Positions 42,868 through 51,975 of a stretch of 64,000 nucleotides of DNA are shown here, one piece after another. The stretch comes from Candidatus Sulfotelmatobacter sp. GTDB lineage: Bacteria; Vulcanimicrobiota; Vulcanimicrobiia; Vulcanimicrobiales; Vulcanimicrobiaceae. The translations under genes were made by a program, and so were the position numbers. Within the stretch, counting starts at the first letter, position 1. Every line of letters starts with the position of its first letter. The notes under the pieces were generated by a model, which saw only the letters and a list, made by a program, of their open reading frames with translations, did no database searches and was not told the DNA's origin. The stretch spans positions 36,524-100,523 of the forward strand of contig DATJRY010000015.1 of the NCBI GenBank assembly GCA_035504415.1. Reading direction: 5' to 3'.

Positions 42868-43728
42868 TCAGCCGAGCTGCAACAAGCGCGCCGCGTTCTC
42901 CTTGAGCACCAGCGGGCGGACCTCGTCGCGGAACGGCAGCGCGGCGAAGTCGCGCAGCCAGCGGTCCGGCGTGAGCAGCGGATAGTCCGAGCCGAACAGC
43001 ACCTTCTCGCGCAAGCGCGTCTGCGCGTACTGCACCAGCGTGGGCGAGAAGTACTTCGGCGACCAGCCGGAGAGGTCGATGTAGACGTTCGGCTTGTGCA
43101 TGCAGACCGAGATCGCTTCGTCCTGCCACGGAAACGACGGGTGGGCCATGATGATCGGCAGGTCGGGAAAGTCGACCGCGACGTCGTCGAGCGGCAGCGG
43201 GTTGCCGTACTTGAGGCGCACGCCCGCCCCGCCGCGCACGCCGGTGCCGATTCCGCTGTGCCCGGTGTGCACGAGCACCGGCAGGCGCGCGGCTTCGAGC
43301 CGCTCGTAGAACGGATACACGGCGGGATCGTTGGCGAAGAAGCCTTGCAGCGGCGGGTGCAGCTTGAAGCCGCGCGCGCCCGCGTCGATCAGCCGGTCGA
43401 CCTCGGTCAGGGCGGCGGGACCGCGCATGGGGTCGACGCTGGCGAACGGGACCAGGATGTCCGAATTGCGTGCCGCTGCCGCCAGCACGGCGTCGTTCGG
43501 TACCATTGCGCGGCCCGAGAGCCGCTCGTCCATCGCGAACACGACCGCGGCGATCTTACGGGTGCGGTAATACTCGGCCAGCGCGTCGAGATCGGTCGGC
43601 GTCTCCTCCGCGTGGCCGAAATAGCGGGACGCCGCGCGCGCGACCTCGTTCGGCTCTTCGTGCACGTGCGCGTGGACGTGCACGTCGATCGCGACCAGCG
43701 CGTCGAGGTCGATGCCGGGGTGCTGCAT
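42868..43728 (-). CDS. Amidohydrolase 2 (ACMSD-like) family metal hydrolase
   Basis: The 286-residue protein starts MQHPGIDLDALVAIDVHVHAH with the metal-binding HxH near residues 17-19. It continues with GARGFKLHPPLQGF, PVLVHTGHSGIG (metal His), PIIMAHPSFPW and VLFGSDYPLLTPDRW (catalytic/metal Asp). This is the TIM-barrel layout of decarboxylases and lactonases related to ACMSD. The substrate is unknown. It is transcribed away from the surface-protein gene and in the same direction as the PAS-GGDEF gene upstream. Confidence 0.88.
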   Translation of the reverse strand: MQHPGIDLDALVAIDVHVHAHVHEEPNEVARAASRYFGHAEETPTDLDALAEYYRTRKIAAVVFAMDERLSGRAMVPNDAVLAAAARNSDILVPFASVDPMRGPAALTEVDRLIDAGARGFKLHPPLQGFFANDPAVYPFYERLEAARLPVLVHTGHSGIGTGVRGGAGVRLKYGNPLPLDDVAVDFPDLPIIMAHPSFPWQDEAISVCMHKPNVYIDLSGWSPKYFSPTLVQYAQTRLREKVLFGSDYPLLTPDRWLRDFAALPFRDEVRPLVLKENAARLLQLG

Positions 43729-43766
43729 GGCGCGCTCTTCGGATTCGGGGGCGCGGCGCCTCCGCG

Positions 43767-45029
43767 CTATTGCTGCGCGGTGCGGAAGGAGTTACCGCCG
43801 GCGCGCTTGGCCTCGTAGGCGGCCTCGTCGGCGAGCGCGACGACGTCGGCGTGCGGGTCGAGGCGCGCGACGCCGATGCTGCAGCCGACCATCTTCGCGT
43901 AGCGCGAGCCCGCCAGTGCCTCGATCATGCGCACCGCGACCCGTTCGGCGACCGACGTCGTACATTGCAGGATCGCTAGGAACTCATCGCCGCCCCAGCG
44001 GCCGAGTACGTCCGCTTCGGCCACGCAGCTCTGCAGCGCGCGGGCGACGTCGTGCAGCACACGGTCGCCCACGTCGTGGCCGAAGTCGTCGTTGACCTGC
44101 TTGAAGTGGTCGAGGTCGATGAACAGCAGCGACTGGCCGGAGACGTAGGTCGACCATTCGGCCGCGTCCCCGAGCCGCCGTTCCATATAGCGGCGGTTGA
44201 ACAGTCCGGTCAGCGTGTCGTGACTCGCCTCGTGCTCGAGGCGCCGCCGCACGGTTGCGCTCTCGGTGATGTCGCGGAAGGTCGCGACCACGGTCGTCAC
44301 CTTCTTGGTGACCTCGTCGACGACCGGGATCGAGGTGTACTCCAGATGGATCGGCGTCCCGTTGGCGCGCCGCATGCGGAACTCGGACTGCACCGGCTCG
44401 CCGCGCAAGAGCAGCTGGCGCGCCTCGTTGAGCTTGTCGAGCTCGGCCGGATCGTAGACGAGATCCACGATGGTGTACTGCAGCTCGGACCGGTCGTAGC
44501 CGGTCAGCTTCACGAACGCATCGTTGACGAACTCGTACGAGAAGGACCGCTCGTGGACGGCCGCGATCACGATCGGCTCGGACGCGCGTTCGAGGGCGGC
44601 GATCAGGCGCTGGTTCTGCACCTGCAGCGCGCGCGCCGCGCTGATGTCGCGCGAGATGAACATCCAGCGGCAACGCGGCGCATCGAGCGGCGGCAACGGT
44701 CGAAAGTTGACCTCGATCCAGACGCTGCTGCCGTCGGGACGCGGCAGGCGCCGCGTGTGGCTGAACGGCTCGCCGCGCTCGAGCTGCGCCATCGCCGCAA
44801 GGTACCCTTCGCGCCTGGCGTTGTGACGGAAGAAGTCCCACGGGTGCAGTCCGACGACCTCGTCGTGCGCGCACTGGTAGAGACGCTCGAAGGCGTCGTT
44901 GACGAACAGGAAACGGCGCGCTTCGAGGTCGTCGGCGGGCGGACTGTCGAGCAGCGCGATGGCGTCGGGCGCATAGCGAAGCATCGCGACGAGATCGTCG
45001 AGCTGAAGCGAACTGGCGACGCTGGGCAT
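43767..45029 (-). CDS. Two-PAS diguanylate cyclase
   Basis: A soluble signalling protein (420 residues from ATG 45029; a TTG at 45101 could extend it). Two PAS domains (about 10-125 and 140-255; APDAIALLDS...FVNDAFERLYQ and YEFVNDAFVKLTGYDRSEL) precede a GGDEF domain (about 260-415) with the active-site GRWGGDEFLAIL and the substrate block SLLFIDLDHFKQVNDDFGHD. It should make cyclic di-GMP from GTP under PAS control. It diverges from a histidine kinase operon that ends in an EAL protein, so synthesis and breakdown genes sit side by side. Confidence 0.9.
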   Translation of the reverse strand: MPSVASSLQLDDLVAMLRYAPDAIALLDSPPADDLEARRFLFVNDAFERLYQCAHDEVVGLHPWDFFRHNARREGYLAAMAQLERGEPFSHTRRLPRPDGSSVWIEVNFRPLPPLDAPRCRWMFISRDISAARALQVQNQRLIAALERASEPIVIAAVHERSFSYEFVNDAFVKLTGYDRSELQYTIVDLVYDPAELDKLNEARQLLLRGEPVQSEFRMRRANGTPIHLEYTSIPVVDEVTKKVTTVVATFRDITESATVRRRLEHEASHDTLTGLFNRRYMERRLGDAAEWSTYVSGQSLLFIDLDHFKQVNDDFGHDVGDRVLHDVARALQSCVAEADVLGRWGGDEFLAILQCTTSVAERVAVRMIEALAGSRYAKMVGCSIGVARLDPHADVVALADEAAYEAKRAGGNSFRTAQQ

Positions 45030-45260
45030 CTGCGATGCGTGCGATTCCGTGGCGGCCTCGAGGCTGGCGCGGATGCGCCCACCCGCACAGCGAGACGCCA
45101 AGCTCGCGCGCGTTGTTCACGCTGCCGGACCGCCGGTCCTCGGTTGTGGTGCTCGGCAATACAAACTGTTCGGCCCCCCGATTTGTTCAGGTTCGGTCCG
45201 GTAGCAGGAATCGGCTACAGGCGGCCAAGAGAGTGCTAGCCTACCGGACGAGGGGCGGGC

Positions 45261-46766
45261 ATGGGTGACGCAACCAACGGTATCGATCGCCCGGCGCCGG
45301 CGCGGCCGATCGGGCCCGACGTACTACAGCTCGTCGTCGACGCGGCGCCGACGGCATCGGTCGTGGTCGACGTCCACGGCACGCTGCTGGCGGCCAACGC
45401 GCACGCAGCCACGCTGTTCGGCTACGGGCTCGCCGAGCTGCGCGCGATCCCGGTCGATGCGCTCCTGCCGGCGCGCTTTCGCGAGCGCCATCCCTCGCTG
45501 CGCGCCTCGTTCTACCATTCGCCGTCGGCGCGTCCGATGGGCGCCGGCCGTGACCTGTACGGGCTGCGCCGCGACGGGACCGAAGTTCCGATCGAGATCG
45601 GCCTCACCCCGATCGAGGTCGCCGAGGGCACCTTCGTCCTGGCGGCGATCGTCGATCTGACCGAGCGTCAGCGCGCGCAGGAGCATCAGCGGCTGATCAT
45701 CGAGGCCGCCAACGCGATGGTGATGGTCGACAGCGCCGGTGCCATCGCGCTGGTCAACAGCGAAGCCGAGGCGCTGTTCGGGTACGCGCGCGACGAGCTG
45801 CTGGGCCGCTCGATCGAAACGTTGGTCCCGGAACGCTTCCGCGGCGGTCACCCCGGCGTGCGAGCGGCGTTCGCCGGAGACGCGACGCGGCGGCCGATGG
45901 GCGCGGAACGCGATCTGTTCGGCTTGCGCAAAGACGGCAGCGAGGTCCCGATCGAGATCGGGCTCAACCCGTTGACAACGCCCGAGGGGCAGTTCGTCAT
46001 TGCCTCGATCATCGACATCACCGAGCGCCGGCGAGCCGAGCGGCTGCGCATCCTCAACGCCGGCATGCAGCAGCACAACGAGCAGCTGGCGGCACTCAAT
46101 CAGGAGTTGGAGAGCTTCAGTTACTCGGTCTCGCACGATCTGCGGGCCCCGATCCGCGCGATCTCCGGCTTCGCCGGCGCCCTGGAGGAGGATTGCGGCG
46201 CGCTGCTCGACGACGAGGGTCGCCGCCTCCTGGCGGTGATTCGCGGTGAAGCCGCGCGCATGGGGCGGCTCATCGACGACCTGCTCGAGTTCTCGCGCCT
46301 CGGACGCGAGCCGCTCCGGGTCGACGTCGTCGACATGACCGCGCTCGCGCGCGACGTCGCCGAGCGCCTCAAAGACGACTATCGCGCCACGGTCTCCATC
46401 GAGGAGCTCCCCCCGGCCTGGGGCGACGTCCGTTTGCTGCGCCAAGTGTGGGAGAACCTGATCGCCAACGCGTTCAAGTACTCGGCGACGCGCGCCGCGC
46501 CGTGCGTCCGCATCGCCGGCGTGCTGTCGGACGGCGAGAGCATCTATTGCGTGGAGGACAACGGCGTCGGCTTCGACATGACGTATGCCGACAAGCTGTT
46601 CGGCGTCTTTCAGCGGCTGCACCACGACGACGAGTTCTCGGGAACCGGCGTGGGCTTGGCCACCGTCAGCCGAATCGTCGTTCGCCACGAAGGACGGGTC
46701 TGGGGCGTGGGCGAGGTCGACAAGGGCGCGCAGTTCTCGTTCGCGCTTCCGGTACAGCCCGCGTGA
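45261..46766 (+). CDS. Two-PAS sensor histidine kinase (soluble)
   Basis: A 501-residue cytoplasmic kinase. Two tandem PAS domains of one subtype (about 20-135 and 142-265; both carry an RPMGA(G/E)RDL(Y/F)GLR(R/K)DG(T/S)EVPIEIGL-like stretch) are internal duplicates. HisKA follows with the phospho-accepting His in FSYSVSHDLRAPIRAISGFA, then HATPase_c with NLIANAFKYS, EDNGVGFDM, GVFQRLH and GTGVGLATV. There is no transmembrane helix. It is coupled by 4 bases to a response regulator gene. The signal sensed is unknown. Confidence 0.92.
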   Translation: MGDATNGIDRPAPARPIGPDVLQLVVDAAPTASVVVDVHGTLLAANAHAATLFGYGLAELRAIPVDALLPARFRERHPSLRASFYHSPSARPMGAGRDLYGLRRDGTEVPIEIGLTPIEVAEGTFVLAAIVDLTERQRAQEHQRLIIEAANAMVMVDSAGAIALVNSEAEALFGYARDELLGRSIETLVPERFRGGHPGVRAAFAGDATRRPMGAERDLFGLRKDGSEVPIEIGLNPLTTPEGQFVIASIIDITERRRAERLRILNAGMQQHNEQLAALNQELESFSYSVSHDLRAPIRAISGFAGALEEDCGALLDDEGRRLLAVIRGEAARMGRLIDDLLEFSRLGREPLRVDVVDMTALARDVAERLKDDYRATVSIEELPPAWGDVRLLRQVWENLIANAFKYSATRAAPCVRIAGVLSDGESIYCVEDNGVGFDMTYADKLFGVFQRLHHDDEFSGTGVGLATVSRIVVRHEGRVWGVGEVDKGAQFSFALPVQPA

Positions 46767-47206
46767 CGGACGCTCCGAGCGTCGACGTGCTGCTCGCGGA
46801 GGACAATCCGTACGATGCCGAGCTGCTGATCCGCGCGATTCGCCAGAGCGAGCTCGTGCGCGGCGTACACTGGGTGCGCGACGGCATTCAGGCTCTCGAT
46901 TTCCTGCGCTGTCGCGGCGAGCACGCGGGACGCGACCCGCGTCAGCGCCCGCGGCTGGTGCTGCTGGACTTGAAGATGCCGAAGGTCGACGGCCTGGACG
47001 TCTTGCGGGCCCTCAAGGCGGACGCCGATTTCGTGGTGCCGATCGTGATGATCACCTCCTCGGGTGAGGAGCGCGACGTCGTCGAGAGCTACGCGCTGGG
47101 CGTCAACAGCTTCGTCGTCAAGCCGGTCGACGGATTCGAGCTGACGCGGGCGATCCGAACGTTGTGCACCTATTGGCTCGCGCTCAACCGGGTCCCCGAG
47201 GGTTGA
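46763..47206 (+). CDS. Single-domain response regulator (Rcp1-like)
   Basis: A 147-residue receiver domain only: VDVLLAEDNPYDAELLIRAI (acidic pocket), RLVLLDLKMPKVDGLDVLRA (phospho-acceptor Asp), IVMITSSGEERD, NSFVVKPVDGFE (conserved Lys). The long helix and ALNRVPE ending resemble phytochrome-associated Rcp proteins. GTG 46763 overlaps the kinase by 4 bases. It most likely takes phosphate from that kinase and acts by protein contact, perhaps on the next gene product. Confidence 0.92.
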   Translation: MTDAPSVDVLLAEDNPYDAELLIRAIRQSELVRGVHWVRDGIQALDFLRCRGEHAGRDPRQRPRLVLLDLKMPKVDGLDVLRALKADADFVVPIVMITSSGEERDVVESYALGVNSFVVKPVDGFELTRAIRTLCTYWLALNRVPEG

Positions 47207-47219
47207 CGGGCGGGGACGC

Positions 47220-49832
47220 ATGGTGACCAGCCCGGTTCGCATCCTCGTGGCGGACGACAACGCGCTCGACGCGGAGCTCGCGCTGCGGGAGCTGCGCCGC
47301 TCCGGCATGGAGGTCGAGGGCCTCGTCGCACCCGACGAAGCGGCCTTCCGCCGCGGGCTGACCGGCTTCGCGCCCGACGTCATCCTGTGCGACTTCTCGT
47401 TTCCCGGCTTCAGCGGCTTGGCGGCGCTGCACATCGCCCGCGAGGTCGTCCCGCGCACGCCGCTCATCTTCGTGTCGGGAACGATCAGCGAAGAGAAGGC
47501 CGTCCGGGCGGTGCGTGAAGGCGCGGTCGACTACGTCCTCAAGCACAATCTCTTCCGCCTGCCCGACGCGGTCACGCGCGCGATCGACGAAGCGCGCGAG
47601 CGCGCGCGGCGTGAGGTCGCCGAGGCGCAGCTCGCGGCGGAGCGCGAGCGGATGTCGGCACTGCTCGAAAACGTCGACAGCGCGCTCCGATCGTATTCGC
47701 TGCTTGAGGAGCGGTATCACTACCTCAACGCGGCGACCGCGCGCGTCTACGGCCGACCGTTGGAGGACTTCTGGCACGGCGAGGAGATCTGGCGCGAGAT
47801 CGTCCATGCGGACGACTGGGAACGATTCGCCGTGGCGCGCGAGGAACTGATGCGCCTCGGCGCGGCCGCCGTCGAGTACCGTGCCGTGCATCCGGACGGC
47901 GCCGTCCGGTGGGTCGACCAACGTTCGAAGGTCGCGCGCGACGAGAGCGGGCGCGCGATTCGCGTCGACACCATCGCCGCCGACGTGACCGAGCGCGTGC
48001 AGGCGGCCCAGCACCTGCTGCGCGTCAGCCGCGTGCGCGACCTCCAAGCGGCCGTGAACTCCGCGATCGTGCGCACCGCCGAGCCGGCGTCGCTCTGCCG
48101 CGAGGCGTGCCGGATCGCGTCCGACGTCGGGGGGTTCCCGCTGGCCGCCGTCATCACGGTCGGCGATGCCGAGGCGGGGCCGACGCTGGAGGCTTCCTCC
48201 GGCGGCTACGAGTACGACCGCGTCCTGTTCCGCGTGCGTGAAGCGCTCGCCGATCCGAAGGGGGCGCGCAGCGTCATCGCGGCTTCGCTGCGCGCCGGTG
48301 CGGCGGCGGTGGCGAACGACCTGACCGATCCGAACACGATCAACGCCGAAGCGCCGGCGCTGCTCGCGTCCGGCGTGCGCGCGTTCGGAAGCTTTCCGTT
48401 TCGGATCGATGCGAGCCGCTCGGGGCTGCTGATCCTGGGGGCCGCCGAGCGCGACTTCTTCAACACCGAGGAGGTCGAGCTGGTCACGGGCCTGGCGAAC
48501 AATCTCGGGTTCGCCTTGGAGCTGGCCGCGAAGCGTGGCCACCTCGACTATCTCGCGAACTACGACCCGGTCACCGACCTTCCCAACCGCGCCCTCGCGT
48601 TGCGCCTCTTGGAACGGGAGATCGTCGCGGCGCGTCGCGCCGGCGACCGGCTCGGCGTGCTCGTCTTCGATCTGTACCAGTTCGCCAACGTGAACACGAC
48701 GCTCGGCGATACCGCCGGCGACACGCTCCTGCGCGACGTCGCGCAGCGCTTACGCGAACGGGTCGGCCCCACGCGCGCCGCGCGTTTGGCCGGCGACCGG
48801 TTCGTCGTCATCTATCCGGGGCCGCAGGCCGTCGAGGACGTCGCGAACGCGCTGAGCCCGCAGGGCGTCGAGCTGTTCGCGGAACCGTTTCTGGTCGGCG
48901 GGCGGGACCTCCGCGTCACCGCGCGCGCCGGGTGCTCGGTGTATCCGGAAGACGGGGCCGAAGCGGAAGAGCTGGTGCAACACGCGGAGGCGGCGTTGCA
49001 GAGCGCGCGTGCCGCGGAAGTGGCGCACCGCTTCTACGCGCCGGAGCTCGACGCACGCCTGCGGTACCGTTTCGACCTCGAGGCGCGTCTGCGCCGCGCC
49101 GTCGACGCCAACGAGTTCGAGCTGCACTACCAGCCGAAGGTACGGCTCGCGGACCGCGGCGTCACCGGCGTCGAAGCGCTGCTGCGCTGGCGCGACCCGC
49201 AGCGCGAGGGCCTCGTGTCGCCGGCCGAGTTCATCCCCATCCTCGAGGAAACGGGGTTGATCGTCGAGGTCGGACGCTGGGCGATCGCGGAGGCCGCGCG
49301 GCAGCACGCGGCGTGGAGCCGCGCGGGACTGCGCGCACCGCGGGTCGCGGTCAACGTCTCGGTCGAGCAGATTCGTGCCGGAACCGTGCTCGACGACGTG
49401 CGGTGCGCGATCGCGAAGAGCGGCTCGGCCGGCATCGACCTCGAGGTGACCGAGAGCGGCGTGATGGGCAACATCGGCGAGGCGATCGCGGTCCTCGGCG
49501 CGATTCGCGAGCTGGGCGTCGGCATCGCGATCGACGACTTCGGGACCGGCTACTCGTCGCTGGCCTACGTGTTCCGTCTGCCGATCACCAGTTTCAAGAT
49601 CGACCGCAGCTTCGTGAGCGGGATGACGGCCGACGCGAACATGGTCAGCATCGTCTCGACGATGATCTCGCTCGGGCGCGACCTGGGTCTGGGTGTCGTC
49701 GCGGAAGGCGTCGAGACGGAGGAAGAGGCGAAGCTGCTGCGCTTGCTGCGCTGTGAGGAGATGCAAGGATTTCTGGCCGCGCGGCCGATGCCGGCCGAAG
49801 CCCTCGAGCGGTGGCTGACGAGCTGGCCGTAG
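47220..49832 (+). CDS. Receiver-PAS-GAF-GGDEF-EAL protein, probable c-di-GMP phosphodiesterase
   Basis: An 870-residue multi-domain protein: receiver (1-125; [25 protein letters not shown]), PAS (about 155-260), GAF (about 285-445), GGDEF (about 455-605) and EAL (about 615-865). The GGDEF signature is degraded to AGDRF ([12 protein letters not shown]), so cyclase activity is unlikely. The EAL domain is intact: [53 protein letters not shown]. It should hydrolyse cyclic di-GMP, gated by phosphorylation from the operon's kinase. It starts 14 bases after the response regulator. Confidence 0.92.
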   Translation: MVTSPVRILVADDNALDAELALRELRRSGMEVEGLVAPDEAAFRRGLTGFAPDVILCDFSFPGFSGLAALHIAREVVPRTPLIFVSGTISEEKAVRAVREGAVDYVLKHNLFRLPDAVTRAIDEARERARREVAEAQLAAERERMSALLENVDSALRSYSLLEERYHYLNAATARVYGRPLEDFWHGEEIWREIVHADDWERFAVAREELMRLGAAAVEYRAVHPDGAVRWVDQRSKVARDESGRAIRVDTIAADVTERVQAAQHLLRVSRVRDLQAAVNSAIVRTAEPASLCREACRIASDVGGFPLAAVITVGDAEAGPTLEASSGGYEYDRVLFRVREALADPKGARSVIAASLRAGAAAVANDLTDPNTINAEAPALLASGVRAFGSFPFRIDASRSGLLILGAAERDFFNTEEVELVTGLANNLGFALELAAKRGHLDYLANYDPVTDLPNRALALRLLEREIVAARRAGDRLGVLVFDLYQFANVNTTLGDTAGDTLLRDVAQRLRERVGPTRAARLAGDRFVVIYPGPQAVEDVANALSPQGVELFAEPFLVGGRDLRVTARAGCSVYPEDGAEAEELVQHAEAALQSARAAEVAHRFYAPELDARLRYRFDLEARLRRAVDANEFELHYQPKVRLADRGVTGVEALLRWRDPQREGLVSPAEFIPILEETGLIVEVGRWAIAEAARQHAAWSRAGLRAPRVAVNVSVEQIRAGTVLDDVRCAIAKSGSAGIDLEVTESGVMGNIGEAIAVLGAIRELGVGIAIDDFGTGYSSLAYVFRLPITSFKIDRSFVSGMTADANMVSIVSTMISLGRDLGLGVVAEGVETEEEAKLLRLLRCEEMQGFLAARPMPAEALERWLTSWP

Positions 49833-49864
49833 GAGCCGGCAGTTTCGATCGGGTAGGCGGGCAC

Positions 49865-50350
49865 ATGACGTTTGCGACCGCCGATCTCGTCGACGCGCAC
49901 CAGGAACGGCTCCAGAGCTGCGCGCTGCAACTCCGCTCCTACGGCGCCCGCCCCGCGTTCGCGGGCGCGATCCGCACCGTGCGCACCTTCGAGGACAACG
50001 CGCTGCTCAAAGAGGTGCTCTCGACGCCGGGTAACGGCGGCGTGCTCGTCGTCGACGGCGGTGGTTCGCTGGGGCGCGCGCTCGTCGGTGACGTCATCGC
50101 GGGGCTCGCGCTGGAAAACGGCTGGAACGGCATCGTCATCAACGGCGCGATTCGCGACGTCGTCGCGTTGGCGAAGCTCGATTTCGGGCTCAAAGCACTC
50201 GGTTCGAACCCGATGAAGAGCGCCAAGGCGCGCGTGGGCGAGGTCGACGTGCCGGTCGCGTTCGGCGGCGTAACCTTCACGCCCGGCGCGTGGCTCTACA
50301 GCGACGAAGACGGCATCCTCGTCAGCGCGACGCCGCTCGAAGCCGAATAG
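49865..50350 (+). CDS. rraA: RraA-family protein
   Basis: The 161-residue protein from ATG 49865 matches RraA in length and motifs: [15 protein letters not shown] at the start, [35 protein letters not shown] and [24 protein letters not shown] at 49811 inside the EAL gene is a less likely start. Members inhibit RNase E or act as 4-hydroxy-4-methyl-2-oxoglutarate aldolases; the D-x20-R-D pattern (Asp of VVDGGG, RD of AIRD) would also permit the aldolase. Which role applies here is open. Confidence 0.88.
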   Translation: MTFATADLVDAHQERLQSCALQLRSYGARPAFAGAIRTVRTFEDNALLKEVLSTPGNGGVLVVDGGGSLGRALVGDVIAGLALENGWNGIVINGAIRDVVALAKLDFGLKALGSNPMKSAKARVGEVDVPVAFGGVTFTPGAWLYSDEDGILVSATPLEAE

Positions 50351-50408
50351 CGCAGCGACGCGATCGATGTGCCAACCAGCAGGCACATGAAGTCGCTACG
50401 CTCCGTGT

Positions 50409-50897
50409 ATGGGAGAGGTCGTTTCACTGCTCGACGCGCCGCAGCTCTTTGCCGATGAGCCGGCGCGCGCGCGCCCGGATGCTTCGGCAAAACGGAAGCG
50501 TGATACCAAGAGCGTCGGCGATATCTCCGAGGCGCGCGTGCTGACGGCGCTCATGGAAGCCGGCTACGTCGTGTCGCGGCCGTTCGGTGAAAACCAACGG
50601 TACGATCTCGTGATCGACGACGGGCAACGTCTGTATCGCGTGCAGGTAAAGACGGGGCGCTTGCGCGGCGCAGTGATCGCGTACAGTTGCTCGAGTTCGC
50701 ACGCGCATCGAAACGGCGTGCAGCGGCCATATTTCGGTGAAATCGACTACCTAGCGGTCTACTGCCCGCAGACGAGAAAGGTGTACCTCCTGCCCGAGCA
50801 GGAGTTCGTCGCCACGGCGGCTCACCTTCGCGTGTCGCCCGCCCGAAACAACATGGTGAAGGGGATCCGATGGGCGTCCCGGTTCGAGCTGCCGTAG
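50409..50897 (+). CDS. PD-(D/E)XK homing-endonuclease-like protein abutting tRNA-Thr
   Basis: A 162-residue protein resembling group-I-intron-associated PD-(D/E)XK endonucleases (I-Ssp6803I type): GDISEARVLTALMEAGYVVS (Glu41), PFGENQRYDLVIDDGQRL (Asp66) and YRVQVKTGRLR (Gln79-x-Lys81), then EIDYLAVYCPQTRKVYLLPE. It is free-standing, with no intron visible. Its last three codons overlap the first ten bases of tRNA-Thr(GGT). Nuclease activity and target are inferred; a tRNA-gene target would fit the location. Confidence 0.72.
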   Translation: MGEVVSLLDAPQLFADEPARARPDASAKRKRDTKSVGDISEARVLTALMEAGYVVSRPFGENQRYDLVIDDGQRLYRVQVKTGRLRGAVIAYSCSSSHAHRNGVQRPYFGEIDYLAVYCPQTRKVYLLPEQEFVATAAHLRVSPARNNMVKGIRWASRFELP

Positions 50898-50962
50898 CTC
50901 AGTGGTAGAGCACGTCCTTGGTAAGGACGAGGCCGTGGGTTCAATCCCCACCGGCAGCTCCA
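50888..50962 (+). tRNA. tRNA-Thr (anticodon GGT)
   Basis: Acceptor GCTGCCG/CGGCAGC, D arm GCTC...GAGC, anticodon arm CGTCC-TTGGTAA-GGACG (GGT), T arm GTGGG-TTCAATC-CCCAC, and an encoded CCA (50960-50962). The 5' ten bases also encode the end of the endonuclease-like gene. Confidence 0.93.
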
Positions 50963-50968
50963 GTCTCG

Positions 50969-51006
50969 CAAGACCTTCCCGGCGCGGAGGGTCTTGTCGC
51001 TTTCTT
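50969..51006 (+). terminator. Intrinsic terminator after tRNA-Thr(GGT)
   Basis: CAAGACCTTCC (50969-50979) pairs with GGAGGGTCTTG (50986-50996) with one G-U wobble and a 6-base loop, followed by a T-rich tract to 51006. Confidence 0.78.
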
Positions 51007-51024
51007 GAGTAGCTGTCCGACGCT

Positions 51025-51975
51025 ATGCCAGCTACGGTTTCCACGGACAGCGCCAAGCGCGCGCTCCTCGAGCACCTGATCGATGACGCCGGACTCTTTC
51101 CGCCCGCTCGCCTGCCCATGCGCGAAGCCCTGCGGGCGCACGCTCGCCACAACGAGAGCGCCTACGCGTGGGTCGGCGGCCGCTTCGTGGCCCCGGCCTC
51201 ACGGCTGGACGAGCTGGCGAGGACGCGCATCGGGGACGCGCCGCTCGACCTGGCGATCGTGCTCGACGCCGCGACGCAAGGCGCCAAGGGCAACACGATC
51301 CGCGCCGACCTGCATCGCACCGAGCGCGTCCGCGCGCTGCCGGGCGTGACGGTCTCGGCGCTCGAGGTCCGCATTCCCGGACCGGCCCTCGACGCGGGCG
51401 CGCTGGGCGCCGCGGTGGGCGAGGTCGCGATCGGGTGGCCGAGCGATCCGGTCCCGTTCTGGTACGAACCGACCTTCAACGCCGGCTGGGTCACGCCGCC
51501 GGAGACCGCGCTGGCGGCGCTCGCCGCTGCGCGCGAGAGCGCGCCCGCCAACGTCACCGTCGGTGCCAAGCTGCGCTGCGGCGGTCCGACGCCGGCCGCG
51601 CTGCCGGAGGTCGACGACGTCGCCGCGTTCCTGATCGCCGCGCAGGCGCACGGGGTGCCGTGGAAGGCGACGGCGGGGCTGCACCATCCGGTCCGCGGCC
51701 GTCACGGCGAGACGGAGACGGCGCACGGCTTCCTCAACGTCTTCCTGGCCGGCGTGCTGCTGCACGCGGGCGCGATCGAGCCGAGCGCCGTGGTCGACGT
51801 GCTGGCGGAAGAAGATGCGCGCGCGTTCCAAGTCGATCCGCTGCACGTCGGCTGGCGCGACGCGCGCGTCGAGGCGGAGGCGGTCGCGGCCGCGCGCGCG
51901 CAGTGCGTCGCGTTCGGCAGCTGCAGCTTCGACGAACCGGTGAACGGCCTGCGCGAGCTCGGCCTGCTGGCGTGA
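51025..51975 (+). CDS. Unknown protein co-translated with fumarylacetoacetase
   Basis: A 316-residue soluble protein I cannot name. Alternating beta/alpha segments suggest a TIM-barrel: LDLAIVLDAA, VTVSALEVRIPG, ANVTVGAKLRCGGPTP, VPWKATAGLHHPVR, HGFLNVFLAGVLL. The Lys in AKLRCGG and the His pair in LHHP look like active-site candidates. The stop overlaps the fumarylacetoacetase start by 4 bases, so a role in tyrosine/homogentisate breakdown or handling of its products is likely. The ATG at 51025 begins just after the tRNA-Thr terminator. Confidence 0.7.
   Translation: MPATVSTDSAKRALLEHLIDDAGLFPPARLPMREALRAHARHNESAYAWVGGRFVAPASRLDELARTRIGDAPLDLAIVLDAATQGAKGNTIRADLHRTERVRALPGVTVSALEVRIPGPALDAGALGAAVGEVAIGWPSDPVPFWYEPTFNAGWVTPPETALAALAAARESAPANVTVGAKLRCGGPTPAALPEVDDVAAFLIAAQAHGVPWKATAGLHHPVRGRHGETETAHGFLNVFLAGVLLHAGAIEPSAVVDVLAEEDARAFQVDPLHVGWRDARVEAEAVAAARAQCVAFGSCSFDEPVNGLRELGLLA

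Noticed and set aside
47220..49832. Active diguanylate cyclase in the large EAL protein
   Set aside because: The signature is AGDRF instead of GGDEF, lacking the catalytic Glu; the EAL half is intact, so phosphodiesterase is the better call.
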